DNA of 64,000 nucleotides, taken from Cercospora beticola (taxonomy: Eukaryota; Ascomycota; Dothideomycetes; Mycosphaerellales; Mycosphaerellaceae). Made by a program: the position numbers and the translations under genes. The stretch covers positions 310,001 through 374,000 of the forward strand of contig NC_088938.1 of NCBI RefSeq assembly GCF_033473495.1, written 5' to 3'. The notes under the pieces are model-generated. The model saw only the letters and a program-made list of their open reading frames with translations, made no database searches and was not told where the DNA came from. Below, piece after piece: positions 1 to 12,719 of this stretch (its first letter is position 1; every line of letters begins with the position of its first letter).

Positions 1-3000
1 TATAACTAGGTTTATATAGTTTATAGTTTATAGTAAGTCGCTACGATAAAGCGCGATATCGACAATTATATAGTATATAGTATAAATATAGTAGGTCGCT
101 ATATTAAGCGTAACTCTCTTTTTTTATATATATAGTTTATAGTCTACTCGTTATCTTAATAATAGCGAAGCCGAGTAGTATTAGTAGTAAGAATAGCTGC
201 TACTACTCCTTCTACGTATCGCTTTTAAACGACTATATCGAGTTATAATTATAGACCTAGAGCTATAACTTAGATAGTAAGTTCGCTTAATAATAGAAGG
301 CTATTAAAGAATAACTCGCTACTATCGAAGAAGCTACCGAACTTAAAGAAGAACCTATTAACCTTCTCGAGTTCTAACTTACTCTTACCGAATAAGACGA
401 GATTACCTTCTAAGATAATACTAGTAAGGAAGTCTATATCTCTACTAACTAGCTATAGAATCTAAGCGCTTTTAAGCTCTATAACTAAGTCCGAGCTACT
501 CTAGAAGGTATATATACTATTATTCGTTACCTTTACTTCGATTACTATATAGCTCTTTAGTAACTCGAAGGCCTTTAAGCTATATATAACTTTAATTAAG
601 AGAAGTACTACGCTCTCTCTCGTTAAGCTAACTATCTCGAAGCCGAGAATATCTAGCTTAGTAATAACCTCGAAGAGTCTAGGAAGCGACTCGAAGATAT
701 AATAGGCCTCTCGTCCGATAATACTACTAAGAAGATCGTTAAAGACCTTATAGCTAATATTACCGAATTTAAGAAAATAGCTAAATATTACTATAACTAT
801 AGTAAGGACCTCGAAGCTAATATCGAGGAGCTTAAAGTACGTATTATATAGCTTAAGGAATAAGAGTTAGTAGAGAGCTAGAATATAGATCTTATATTAT
901 TTATATTAAGGAAGAATAATACTACTCTAATAAAGAAGAAAGCTACTTTAAGTAAAGCTAATAAGAAGCTATAGAAGAAGATCGATAAGAGCTATAGTTA
1001 CGACTCCGATTATAATACGCGTCTATACTATTATTTCCTATCTCTATAGTCGCGCTACTAGTATAGTAATCTAGGTCCTAATAACTCTAACTCCGATTCT
1101 AATTCGAGTCGTAGCTCTAGCCGACTACCTAACTACTCTCGTAATAGTAGCCGTAGTAGTAGCTATCGTAGTAATAGCCGTTATAGTAATAGCTACGACC
1201 TATCTTATAGCTACGACTATAATAGCACTTATAAGATACCTCGCTTTAAAATACTAGATATAGACTCGGCCGTAACGATACTATTATAGATCGACTTTCT
1301 CCTTAGGATCGGTATTTAGATAGCTCGTAGTATCTATTATCTAGAGAAGTTTAGTATAAATAGTAAGCCTCTATTCGACGAGTAGCTTCTTAATATAGAC
1401 TACTTCCTAGTAAATACTATTTTCTAATTAGCCGATCGGGCTATAACTTAGCTCCTTACTATAACTAAAAGCGACGTTCGTATACTACTCGAACTCTATA
1501 TTAATACTCGCCTCTCCTTATTCGTTTAAAAGAGCTCTATTACTAACCTATTTACTTCTATCGATAAGATACTTATCTTCCTAGTCGAGCGCTATAGCTA
1601 GCGTAACGTTACTAGTAAGTCTTTTATAGATATATCTAAGCTTAAGTAGAAGGAGAGTTAACTATTCTCCGAGTACTATACTAAGTTCTAGAGTCTAAGC
1701 TCTCGCGTCGCTATAACTAAGGAGATCGAGATATAGATACTCGAGAATTTACTTTATTATTATTACTAGAACCGACTAGTTAATAGTACGCTACTAACTA
1801 CTCTTAAGGAGCTCGTTAATAAGCTATATAATATCGAGACTAGTTTTATCTATCTTAACTAGAATAAGAAGGACTCTAAGAAGGAGAGTAGTAATAACGC
1901 CGGTAATAATAATACTAGTAATAATAGTAATAGTAATAGTAGTAATAGTCGTAACTATAGTAATAGACGTAGTAGTAATACTATATCCTCGTCTAATCTA
2001 CTTCTATATACCGACCTCCCCGATAAGTATAAGAACTTAAAGCCTCTATCTAAGAACTAGCGCGCCGGTTTAATCTATAGTAGTTACTATCTCTACTACT
2101 ACGAACCGAGTTACTACTTTCGTAATTCTACTTATATTCTTAAGAGATATATAGGCTCTAACGCTAACGCTATAACTATAGGCTCTAGCGCTAGTAATAC
2201 CGCTAGTAATACTACCGGTATTACTTAGAACTAGAGAAATGCCTAGATCTTCTTTTAAGTATAATAAGTAGAAGTTATAGCGATAAAGTTAATATATAGA
2301 AAAAGAAGATACTAAAGGTATACTTACTTACTATATTTAGTATAGCTAAGAGTCTTAGAGTAATACTAGAGATTACCGACTAGTTTATTATAGATACTAT
2401 AGTAAATAGTATCTAGGCTAAGGCCTATTTTAACTATAGTATAAACTCTCGTTATATTAACTTATCTTTTATATATAAAAACAATTTCTCTTTAATTCTA
2501 CTCGAATAGACTAGGAAGCTTAGACTAGAGTCGGAAGTTACTACTCTATTAGATATTACTACTATCGCCGAAGTTAAACTAGATATTAGCGACTATAGGG
2601 AGCTATTCTATACGTTTATTATATATTTAAGCTCTACGTACGACCTTATACTTAGAAAAGGATAGTTTAACTAATATAATTCTAATATTATATAGCTAGA
2701 TAATTATATTACCTTCCTATATAAAGACTACCGAGAATATATAGTATACTACTCTATAGAAGTTTCTAGCGAGTATATCTCTAGTAGTAACTTAGTTACC
2801 GATATTAAAGAAATTAGCCTAACCGCGCTATACTATATAGCGCGTTAATAAGGGACTAAGGTTTACGTAATATAGATAGCCGGACTAGACGAGAGGCGTT
2901 AAGTATCTCTCGATAGCCTAACTATATATATAATAAGGACGATTAAGTCTTAAACTATACTATACCGAGGAGGTTCTACTACGATCGTAATTAATTAATA

Positions 3001-6000
3001 CGTTAGGTAAGTATATACTAACGCTATAGCCGTAGCCGACTTTAAGAAGTTTATAACTAGTACTATAAACTAGGTAGATCTAAAAGCGATTATAGACCGC
3101 CTACTAATAGAATACTAAGACTTTGCCGACCTATTCGATAGGCGCGAAGCTAATAAGCTACTACTATACTATCTCGGCTTAGATTATAAAATTAAGCTTA
3201 AAGAAGACGCTATTCTGCTATTTAAACGACCTTACTCGATATTATAGTAGTAGAATAAAGTAATTAAGAAATAGATTAACGACTAGCTCGAGAAGGGCAA
3301 TATATATACTTCTATATCTCCTACTATAGTACTAGTTCTTATCGTTAAGAAGCCGAATAGAGGACTCTATATATACTTTAATTATTAGAGTTTAAACGCG
3401 CTAATAATTAAGTCGCGCTACCTAATACTCTTAGTCTAGGAAACTCTCGACTAGATTACTAGAAAGGAGTAGTTTACTAAGATAGACGTAATTATAGTAT
3501 TTAACTATATCTACGTCGCTACTAGAGATAAATAGAAGATAGTATTTACTACTAGATACGGATAGTTTAAGTATATAGTAATACCTTTTAGCCTTTATAA
3601 CGTACTAGGTACTTTCTAAAGTTATATTAATAATACGCTAAGAGAGTTCCTTAATAACTTCTACTTAGTCTACCTAGATAACTATCTCGTCTTCTCTAAT
3701 TTATATAAATAGTATATATAGTATATTCGTCGCGTAATAGAGAGGCTTCGAGCCGCTAGCTTATAGCTAGATATTAATAAGTACGAGTTCTTCGTATATA
3801 AAACTAAGTACCTTAGTATAATTATTAGTCGTAATAGCGTTAGAATAGACCTAGAGAAGGTTTAAGCTATATAAGATTAGTAAATACCTAGCTATATTAA
3901 AAATGTTTAAGTATTCTTAGAGTTTACGAACTTCTACTATAAGTTTATCGATAAGTTTAGTAGACTAGCGACGCCGCTAACTACTTTTACTAAGAAGGAG
4001 GCTAATAGTACGTCCGATAAAAAGAAATATATACTATTTAACTAGATAACTAAGTATAAGGCTACCTTCTAAGTACTAAAGGTCGCGTTCCTTAAGACGC
4101 TAGTACTAGCTCTATTCCGACCTAGCTAGAAGATAATACTAGAAATAGATACTTCTAATTTTATTATAGCTATAGTACTCTTTTAGCAAAACCCGGATAT
4201 AAGTATATAGTACCTAGTAGTATATATATCTAAGAAGATATTACTAGCGGAATATAACTACGAGATCTATAATAAGGAGTTACTAGTAATCGTATAAGCC
4301 TTTAAAGAATAGCGCTCTAAACTTATAATAGAGAAAAGAGAAGAGGATAGCGACTTTAAGCGTTTCTAGGACGATAAATATATCTAAGTACTATCCGACT
4401 ATAAGAACCTTAAGTATTTTATAACGACTAAATAGTTTAATTATCGATAAGTAAGATAGGCTAAGTTTTTGTTATAATTTAACTTTAAGATTATATATAG
4501 ACCTAGCGTTTAAGGTACTAAACCTAATAGCCTAATAAGAAGATCCTAGGACCTCCTATCGTCTCTAGATAACCTACGAAATTAGTATTAGAATTAGGTA
4601 CTACTTCCGGAATACCGCCTTAACCTACTTATAGTAGCTATAATAACTCTTAAAGAGGATATTCTAGAACTCTCTCTACTATCTAAAATAATAGAATAAC
4701 TATACTAGGAGCTAGTAGTCCTTTAAGCCTTATAGTAATTCTAGAAAGGCGAAATAGTAGATATACTATATTAGTATAAGATCGATTAAGCGTTAGTCTA
4801 GCTATAATAAGATAGGTTTTTTATTACTAACTACTACGGTAAGTTAAGCTTACTAATCCTACCGACTAACTCCGAAACGATATATCTCGCTCGTATAGAG
4901 ATTATTCGTAGCTATTATAATACTACTCTCGTAGGCTACTCGAGTATCGCGAAGATATTCGAACTAGTTATAAGGACGTATATATAGCTATACGCCTAAT
5001 AGATAGTTAAGCGCTATATCTATAATTATAAAGTATATTATATAACGAAAGCAATCTACTAAGTATATAGTAGACTCCTAGTACTATTACTAGTACTATA
5101 TAAACTATAGTAGAATATAGCTATAGACTTTATCGTCGACCTACTACTAAGTAAAAGCGTTAAGGGAGTTACTTATAAGAATATTCTAATAATTATAGAC
5201 CGTTTAATAAAGGAGAGACATTTTATACTAGCCTAGAAGCTTAACGCTAAATACGTAGCTCGCCTATTTATTAAATACGTTATATTATAGTATAGGCTAT
5301 ACTAAACTATAGTAATCGATAGAGACACTAACTAGCTTTCGACGTTCTTTAAGAGAGTTAGTATAATTCTAGGAATTAAGTAGAAACTATCTATAGCGTT
5401 CTACTCCGAAACTAATAGATAGTCTAAGAACTCTAATAAAGGACTAGAATAGTACCTTCGTTCGTTCTATAATTATACTTAGATAGACTAGGTAGATTTC
5501 CTATCTATAGCCGAGTTTATAATTAATAACTACGCCTCCGAAGTTATAATAGTCTTACTATTCTTCGCTAACTATAATTATAATCTACGCCTAGCTAGTA
5601 GTACTAACTTAGCTAATACTAAAGCCGCGTATAGAGTAATTCTACTAGGCTAGCTCCGAATCGACTTCGTAGCTACTAATATATATAGTACGTAGCTAAA
5701 CTAGATCTACGAGTTCGTTCGATAGAATATATACTTAGTATAAGCGCTTTAAGCTAATAATACTAACTAATATAGACTACCTACCTCTACTTACTAAGTA
5801 GATAACCTTATTTATATTAGTACCGAGAATTAGTCGATATATAGACTCGCTAAGAAACTCGACTTTAAATTCTCTAGGCTATATAAAGTACTAGAAGTAC
5901 TTCTACGTAATACCTACTACGTTAATCTACTACCTAATATTTAGAAATACCTAGTCTTCTACTCTAACCTCTTATATAAAGCCGATAACGATCCGCTACT

Positions 6001-6789
6001 AGAGCAAGACTCGCTAGTAGCCGGCCTACTACTACCGATTAAAGTTATATAAGAAAATAGAATAGAGGAAGAATAGAAAGTTAAAGAGATTACTAATAGT
6101 ACTATTCGGTAACTAGTATATAGATAATAGAGATAGCTAGATAGAGAGCCGAGGCTAATATTTAAAGTAAAATAGATAGGTTATACTAAGCTAACTTAGA
6201 AGCCTATAGAATCTCTTTAAAGTATATTCGAAGAACTAGTAGCGTTCTATATAAAGTAACTCGATAGTATATCTATATACTCTAACTCTAACTAGATAAT
6301 AGAAGTAAAGGAGTTTAGCGAACCTAGTAAGGATTAGCGTATTACTCCGAGTATAGAGGCGCGATATATAATACGTTCGTCGGCTTTAGTCTCTATACGA
6401 GCGAGTACTATCTCGACTCTAGACTATACTACGATATAGGTAAGCTACTTTATACTAAGGCTCTAAGAGGATTAGTAGGTACCTATACTAAGTTTAGACC
6501 TATATAGAAGTACTAGTTCTTAGAGTAGTACTTCTAGTACGAGTATACTAGTAGAGACTAGTAGTTGCCTAGTAGAGGCTAGTAACGAGTACGATATAGT
6601 AGACTACGCGTATAAGTACTAGATAGGCTAAGTTAGCGATACGCCGGAATAGTAGGACTTAGATTAAGGAGTTAGGATTAGTAAATAAGGCGTTTAGTAT
6701 AGCTAATAATAAGTTAGAGGTATTTCTAAGGCTCTAATTAGTTAATCTCTATCTCTAAGAATAGAGGTAGGTTTAGAGAGGAGTAGTAT

Positions 6790-7560
6790 TACGACCTCGC
6801 CTATAATATAGTAGTAAACGGTCTTAACGGCACGTAACGCTATATATATATCGTAGTATAGTACGTTCTATAATACGTATTTCTTATATTTAGTCGCGCG
6901 TTCTCTCGCGCTCTTCTTAGATACTTTATTTTACGACTTCTATTCTACTACGATATTATATACTATTATATAAAGCGATTCTATAATAGTAGTCTTGCTA
7001 TAACTACTACTAGATAATACTATAGTTAGAAATACTATTCTTCTAGGCGTCTTTAGAATCGGCTTATTTCGTATAAGCTACTTAGTATTCTTCTACTATT
7101 TATAAAGTATTCGGATTAGTAGTAATACGTTCGTATTATCTATATTAACTTCTATCTCGTCTACTATAGTATCTATATTACTAAACGCTAGAGATTCGTA
7201 TAGCTTCTATATTATCTTCCGCTTATACTTCTTTAATAATTCTACTTCTATCTTATTATTACTAAAGCTCTTAAATATATCGTCGATAGCTAGTAGCTAG
7301 ATAAGTAGCTAGGTAGATATAGTTTAGTATCTATTCGAGTATCGAGTTACTAGTAGAAGTAGTTTCTTAAGTAGAAGTAGTTTCTTAGAGTCGATATTAT
7401 CGCTAATATATTTCTTTATAGTATTCGCTATCTTTATAGCTTTCGCTAGTTTCTTTAGTACTATTAGTAATATATCTACTAAACTACTTAGGACGAGTTT
7501 ACTATTAGAAATCGTATAAGCTACTAGATTAGCTAATATAGGCTATATAGTTTATTACTA
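6790..7560 (-). pseudogene. Possible minus-strand coding remnant in RIP DNA
   Basis: Read on the minus strand, this part of the RIP block gives a fairly protein-like frame broken mainly by TAG codons, for example IDDIFKSFSNNKIEVELLKK near 7205-7290. The plus-strand pol similarity ends before here, at about 6.1 kb. It may be a second, opposite-facing element or a captured gene. No family is recognised. Frames in RIP DNA are easily over-read because amino-acid composition is forced, so this is tentative. Confidence 0.25.
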
Positions 7561-7580
7561 CGTACTACCGTTATAGTATA

Positions 7581-7637
7581 GCTAGCCTATTAAGGCGTAG
7601 CTAGCCTATTAAGACGTAGCTAGCCTATTAAGATATA
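7581..7637. repeat. Three tandem 19-bp units at the edge of the RIP block
   Basis: Three consecutive 19-bp copies start at 7581, 7600 and 7619, each beginning GCTAGCCTATTAAG and differing only in the last bases. They lie about 45 bp inside the abrupt change from RIP-type to normal sequence composition near 7680. Confidence 0.85.
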
Positions 7638-8878
7638 TCGATAGGTATAAGATAGTTAAAGTACTATAGATCGTATAGTAGGTGCGGAGAGGTCGCTTAC
7701 GGATGCCTTACAGCCTGATTCCTTGGCTTACAAGCGGATTGTAAGCGCTTACGTAAGATTTTACATCGCTACCCGCACCCGCCGGACCACACCGGCCAAG
7801 CGCGACATTAGCCAGGATGCGTCGCTTCACTCCTGTCTACATTTGCCTATAGTCATCTGACTTTTGTTGTATTCGAATGGCAGAGAGCATTCTTTGCTGC
7901 AGCATTTGTGAACAACACCTGAGTGAGTAGTGCTACAAGAACGGAACGATGGTCAACTCCAATGGGTAGGCGGATTCCAGCAATCGCCCTCGGCGCTGCC
8001 GTGTTCCAGAAGATTTTTCATGAGCGCGCCGCCAGATCCATAATGCACCAGCAGAGATGAATTGTGGCAGCAGCAGCGATGAGTCTTGCAGCACGCTTGC
8101 ACGTCCCACCGCGCCTTTTTCGGTCGTCCAATGGCGCGTCGAGAGAAAATATCTTCCTCCACTGCTTGTTGAGAAGCCCCAGGTGGCGACACTTTGCGGA
8201 CGCACCGAATGAGATGTACAGTAAGCGATTGATGACAATCGAGAATGCCTGTCCCGTACAGCCACTCATCTGTAACAGCGGAACCACATGGGTACAGCGC
8301 AACCGAAACCAGGGTATCTGCGAATTGAGTCCTCTCTATATGCAACTGTCAATGGTCATCCGATCATCCTGTTCATCAATGCTGACAGATTGCCTTTGTT
8401 GCAGAGTGCTCCAGGTTCGGTAACAGGTGCTTAGAATTGAAGCTACCCTTGTACTCCGATTGCAAAGTGGATGATCAGCAAAGAATCTTCACTCATCACC
8501 TATTTCTCCAGCACCAGATCTCAGTACAAATTGAACCAACGAGCAGGGGATCGATGCAAAAGTGCTCTCGCGCGAGGCCCAAGAAGCGTGCCGATACCAG
8601 AAAGACCTGGGCGATATCTCGAACCTGCATGACGAACTATGATCTGGCGAGATCAGGCTCCGATCTCTGTTCTAGGGTTCTCTCAAGTAGGAGAAGCTTT
8701 GTGGCGTGACAAATTCAGAAAAGGTTGCTTGCATGTTGAACAGGGAGAAGTGAAGTCGAACGGTCCGTTCCGCTTACGTGGTCGTGGTCTGCCTTCTGCA
8801 ACACTTTGAAGTAGGCGCGGGTTTCCCAAGCCGGGATAATTGCCAAGCAGCTAGCAAGACGAAGTGAGACCTCCTGTC

Positions 8879-9222
8879 GTTGCTTTTTACGCAGACAGCA
8901 ATAATGTAAGCCTACATTGGCCGTGCACCATAGGACGAAATTGCTGAGCCGCATCGAAGCGTGTTCCAGCGAGGTCTTTTCCGGAAGAGGCTTCCTTGCC
9001 TACGATCCAGCCTGGCCCTCTGCGCGCGTAGAACGTTCTCTGGCGAAGCTTACCAGTTTTGCTAGATCATTGATCATGATTCTGCAAATGGTAGTGTGAT
9101 ACCAATATCACTGTAGCGGCTCTGCTCTGCTACTTGCGACTCAGAAGGTGCAACGCAGAATTCGGTCGTATTGTGGCACGGCTGAATTTGTCGTCTGTGG
9201 ACTCTTGAACGTCCATGCAAGC
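8879..9222 (+). repeat. Diverged direct duplicate, copy 1
   Basis: Aligns collinearly with 10365-10735. Shared landmarks are AATGTAAGC followed by GGCCGTGCAC, the GTAGAACGTTCTCTGGCGA / ATAGAATGTTCTTTGGCGA pair, TTGATC with TCTGCA, and CGGTCGT near the end. There are many substitutions and small indels, so the duplication is old. No coding function was found. Confidence 0.75.
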
Positions 9223-10364
9223 TACGCCAAGTCGCCAAGTCGATAAAGCGACAACGAGTGATGCCAATCCCGACCCGCCCACCGGGACGAAGCTGCCTCC
9301 GTGCTCTTTCTCTTTGACCAGCCGGCCATAGCGACTTCCGTGTCTGGTTAATGCATACCGTTTTGCAACCCTATGCCATACCTGGTAAACTTTCATTTAG
9401 CTGCCAGCTCTGCACAGACGCCCCGACTAAGCCAGAATCACGACAGTAGTATGAAAAATCTGCGAAGCACCAAGCTGAAACGCCCCACTGTCGTGGAAAA
9501 GCCCCCGTTCTGAAAGAGCGGCAGAGAAGTTGTTTTGTTTCTCAGGTCGGCATTGCAAGCAATCTCAGTTTCCCTGAGCAGCCACCATGCGATGGCTCCC
9601 CCTCGAACTCACGGCATACCAACCGTCGGCGGCGTGGCCGACGCGAACGGCATCTTCATTCCAGACATCAATCGATGCTCAGGTGGACTGCGGACTCCCC
9701 AGACCTGATCTGAGCACCGATATGTCGGCGTGATACCCCTCTATTAGCGACGAAAGCGCAGCTTCCATTCGAAGAGCTTCCAGCTTCGCTGTTCAACTTC
9801 CCCAATCCCCACCACATCGGGTCTGACACCAGCAAGACAAGAACTGCACACCTTGGCAGGATTGCTTTCGATTGCGATACAAGGAGTCGAAGACGTTGCA
9901 AGCTGTGTCTGCTTGGGATAGTTGAGAGAAGCAGAAAAGGAGCAAGCGTAGCAGAATTTGGCTTTCTCCGTTGTGTATTCCGCGGAGGAAAGTCCTGGCT
10001 TCGAGTATTGAAAGCATTATATGCGTTTGACGAACCACCACTTGCTGCGTTGCTGTGGTCCTGCGAAGCATGAAAAAGGCTTCAGCCCAGCAAAAACACT
10101 TGGAATTCTATAACGACTGCATTTGAGACCTTCGAGGCTTGTTGAAGGCTTTCGAAGAGCGGTGTAAGGTAAGGAGGTCGCTGAGCGAGCCGGTGTGGGA
10201 CTCGGATTCCAGAATAGCGACATATGTATCTGCTGGCCTCGAGAGCACCTTCAATTTCGGAAAGTCGTCACGGAAAACGTCTTGAATTGGCAAGCACGTA
10301 TGCTTGAGATGTTGTTACCCAAGTGAAGGGTTAGTTTTGTGCTGTCCCTTGCGCGTCATTGTGA

Positions 10365-10735
10365 GTGTTGCTTTAGCGCATACAGCTATAATGTAAGCTC
10401 ATTCTGGCCGTGCACGTTGCTACGAATATGCTGAGCAGCAGGAAGGCGCGCTGCAGGGACTTCTGCTGCCGAAGCGAAATTCCCTGCCTTCGTTCCGACT
10501 CTGCGTTCGATGCGCATAGAATGTTCTTTGGCGACGCTTGCCAGATCTTGTAGATTGATCGTGAGTCTGCACGTACTGGTTGGAACGATCTCCTATCAAC
10601 GCGCTCCGACTTTCCTCACCTTGCCCGATGTCAGTCTGCTACTAACAGCTTAGGAGAAGTGTAGCGCAGGGCTTCTGTCATGTTTCGGGACGGCTCAATC
10701 GGTCGTCTTTTATCTCTTCGACGTCAAGGCGCTAG
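10365..10735 (+). repeat. Diverged direct duplicate, copy 2
   Basis: Partner of 8879-9222, about 1.49 kb downstream in the same orientation. It occupies the likely promoter and 5' region of the gene starting at 10965, so copy 1 may mark the promoter of a lost paralogue. Confidence 0.75.
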
Positions 10736-10964
10736 TCTGCTCCAGGACGACTGTCTTGGCACAGAGCGCTCGCATCTTTCACACTTCGATAGTCTTGCTT
10801 CCTTCGCTCCCACATTCTGTTGAAATTGTCTCAACAGCGGCGCAGTAGTGGTATCATGACGCAAGGCTCGACGACTCATGGCGCTAGCGGTGACATGCTG
10901 CTGGGGAACCCTGCATCTCGAGCTGCTGCGCGGCATCAGAACGACCTCGTTTGGGAGCGACTGA

Positions 10965-12719
10965 ATGGCCCAATTTCCTCCTCAACAACAATCATCAAAA
11001 AATATGGCCGATCAACGCATCACGGGACCAAATTGGTCGTCTGACGGCGGCACACTGAATCCGCCTGCCTTCTGCGAGCCGCTCGATGCTGCTCGTTGTG
11101 CTGCGCTGCACAATCATCTCATGGAACGAGGCTTCCAGCTCGGCGGCCAAAACTCCGCCGAGGCGCGGCCAGAGACGTGGTGGCATGTACATGGTAGCAG
11201 CCTATCAGACGTCTCGAGCAAGCTGCATCCCAACGTGCTGGAGTTCCTGAAGCTTGCGTGGGTGTCCGCACCAGGGGAGTCTTTCTTTTGGAGCACTGCT
11301 GGCATACCCTCTCCGGACGACTTGTTTGCCAACGGTGTCAACGAGGCGTATCAAGGCCTCACCACTTTGGACCATGACATGTACAGTGAAGATGACGACG
11401 ATTTCGAGATCGATGTCCCAGCCGCTCTGGACGTGGACCGCCATCGCTTTGTGACTCTGTATGCATTTCAAGCATCACACCACGAGAGGAGTCCCTCCAT
11501 TGGTGTCGTCTTCGATCAAGTCCGCCACATGGCGATCTTTGTACCGAATCAAGGCGAGATTTCTCTTCTGGTCAACGGCCACAATACCCAGAAGTTCACC
11601 TGCCTGGAACAAGTATTGGACTCGTGGCATTTTCTTGTAGACCGAGAAAGGTTTATCAAACAGAACGGAGTCTGGCGACTCAACGGAGTCGCGCAATGTG
11701 ATCTGGATGATGCACTCTCCGCTTGGGACGACTTGGTGGAGAGCGTCGAGCAGCGCATACTCAACAATGGCGGGAGTTTATTGGAAGACGACACACCCCG
11801 TGTGTTGCTTAACCCAGACACTGCGGCATCGCTGTCGTTGTCCACGTTCCGTCGGAGTTTTCTCACGAGAGCATGCCGACCCAAATTCCAATGGATCGCC
11901 CCAGGAATGCAGATACCTTCATCTGACGAGCTCGCTAGACGGATTAGCGGGGCCACGACAACAGACGAAACAAGCATGAGCGACTCATTGCAGGAGCATC
12001 CTTTGCTCCTTTTTGCCATTCAAGAGTCCAATCGAGTGCCTTGGCCTTCAAACTACTGCTCGTCGCTGACGCAACGAGTGCCCTCAAGTTCGGAGCTTCT
12101 CTTTCCGTTCGCAAAGAACATTGATGACGAAGCTGGCTTCGCTCCGGGACTCTATCTTTCCTCGACTGCTTCCGAGCATATGATATATGCAGACTCGTTC
12201 CGTCTCATCCTGCCCTTCACGCTTGGGGCAAATGGCTTTGTTCGAAGAACTGACTTCACCTGGGATGTTGGCGTCTCTGAGGCAACTGATCAGCTGGGCA
12301 ATTTGCATAACAATACCGCGCCACGGTTCGTACACACAGCCTTGCTTCTCTGCTTGCGCAGACCATTTAACAAACAGCCAGATACTCCGAGCTCTACCAA
12401 TTGGGCAACTCCATCACGGACAATGGTATTCCACAGCATGATGGACAGTTATCGAAGTTGTTCGAGACCTGGAAGCGACAGGGTGAGATGGGAGCAGGCG
12501 GGTGGAGGGTGAGCGAGCAAGACGCAGTTGGCGTTATCGGTGAGTGAGGGTCACTGCTCGGACGTGCCAGCTGTGACTGCGCGTGCTCCATGACCCCCCT
12601 TCTAGTCCGTGATCTGACAGTATGCAGGCCAGACCGGAGACGAAATACAAGGCATCGCTATCATCGAGCACAATGCGGATTCGTGGGAGCGATGGGGCAA
12701 CTATACCATCGGAAGATGA
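10965..12719 (+). CDS. Uncharacterised protein, about 536 aa, three exons
   Basis: Not recognised. The model joins 10965-12325, 12382-12539 and 12628-12719. Intron 1 (56 nt) and intron 2 (88 nt, GTGAGT...CAG) restore one frame that ends WERWGNYTIGR at 12719, whereas the unspliced frame stops at 12512 after compositionally odd sequence. The protein is soluble-looking, with an acidic run SEDDDDFEID near residue 145 and hydrophobic/aromatic segments around residues 160-240. No signal peptide or membrane helix. An alternative start is Met14 at 11004, whose context is equally good. Residues 160-240 recall SMI1/KNR4-like folds only vaguely, and this is not claimed. The diverged duplicate block lies just upstream. 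Confidence 0.7.

Larger units (their letters stand above)
1..7680 (+). mobile_element. RIP-destroyed Ty3/gypsy LTR retrotransposon (gag-pol remnant)
   Basis: AT-rich block without any open frame of 60 codons. Plus-strand translation through stops still shows the gypsy order. A gag-like segment runs from about 0.5 to 2.2 kb, with a zinc-knuckle-like stretch near 2080-2130 where cysteines have become tyrosines. Reverse transcriptase lies near 3.2-3.8 kb: a SLNALIIKSRY block at 3390-3425 and the catalytic box read as YLDN, for YLDD, at 3671-3682. RNase H is near 4139-4200 (EIDTSNF). The integrase zinc region is near 4.9-5.05 kb with H and C replaced by Y, and the integrase core is near 5140-5235 (ILIIIDRLIKERHF). 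Stops are almost all TAG or TAA where Gln or Trp is expected, the outcome of C-to-T change in CpA on either strand. LTRs were not identified and the left end may lie outside the window. Non-functional. Confidence 0.9.
7681..10964. other. Intergenic, no supported gene
   Basis: Base composition changes abruptly to normal at 7681. Only short frames occur on both strands, none with a recognisable domain, plausible splicing or signal peptide. The stretch holds two diverged copies of a roughly 350-bp block, listed separately. The second ends about 230 bp upstream of the next gene. Confidence 0.6.

Noticed and set aside
7933..8423. Several overlapping frames of 90-130 codons on both strands
   Set aside because: No domain, signal peptide, splice logic or composition typical of coding; mutually overlapping shadows.
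8715..9099. Frames inside duplicate copy 1
   Set aside because: The corresponding frames are not preserved in copy 2, so there is no evidence of coding constraint.
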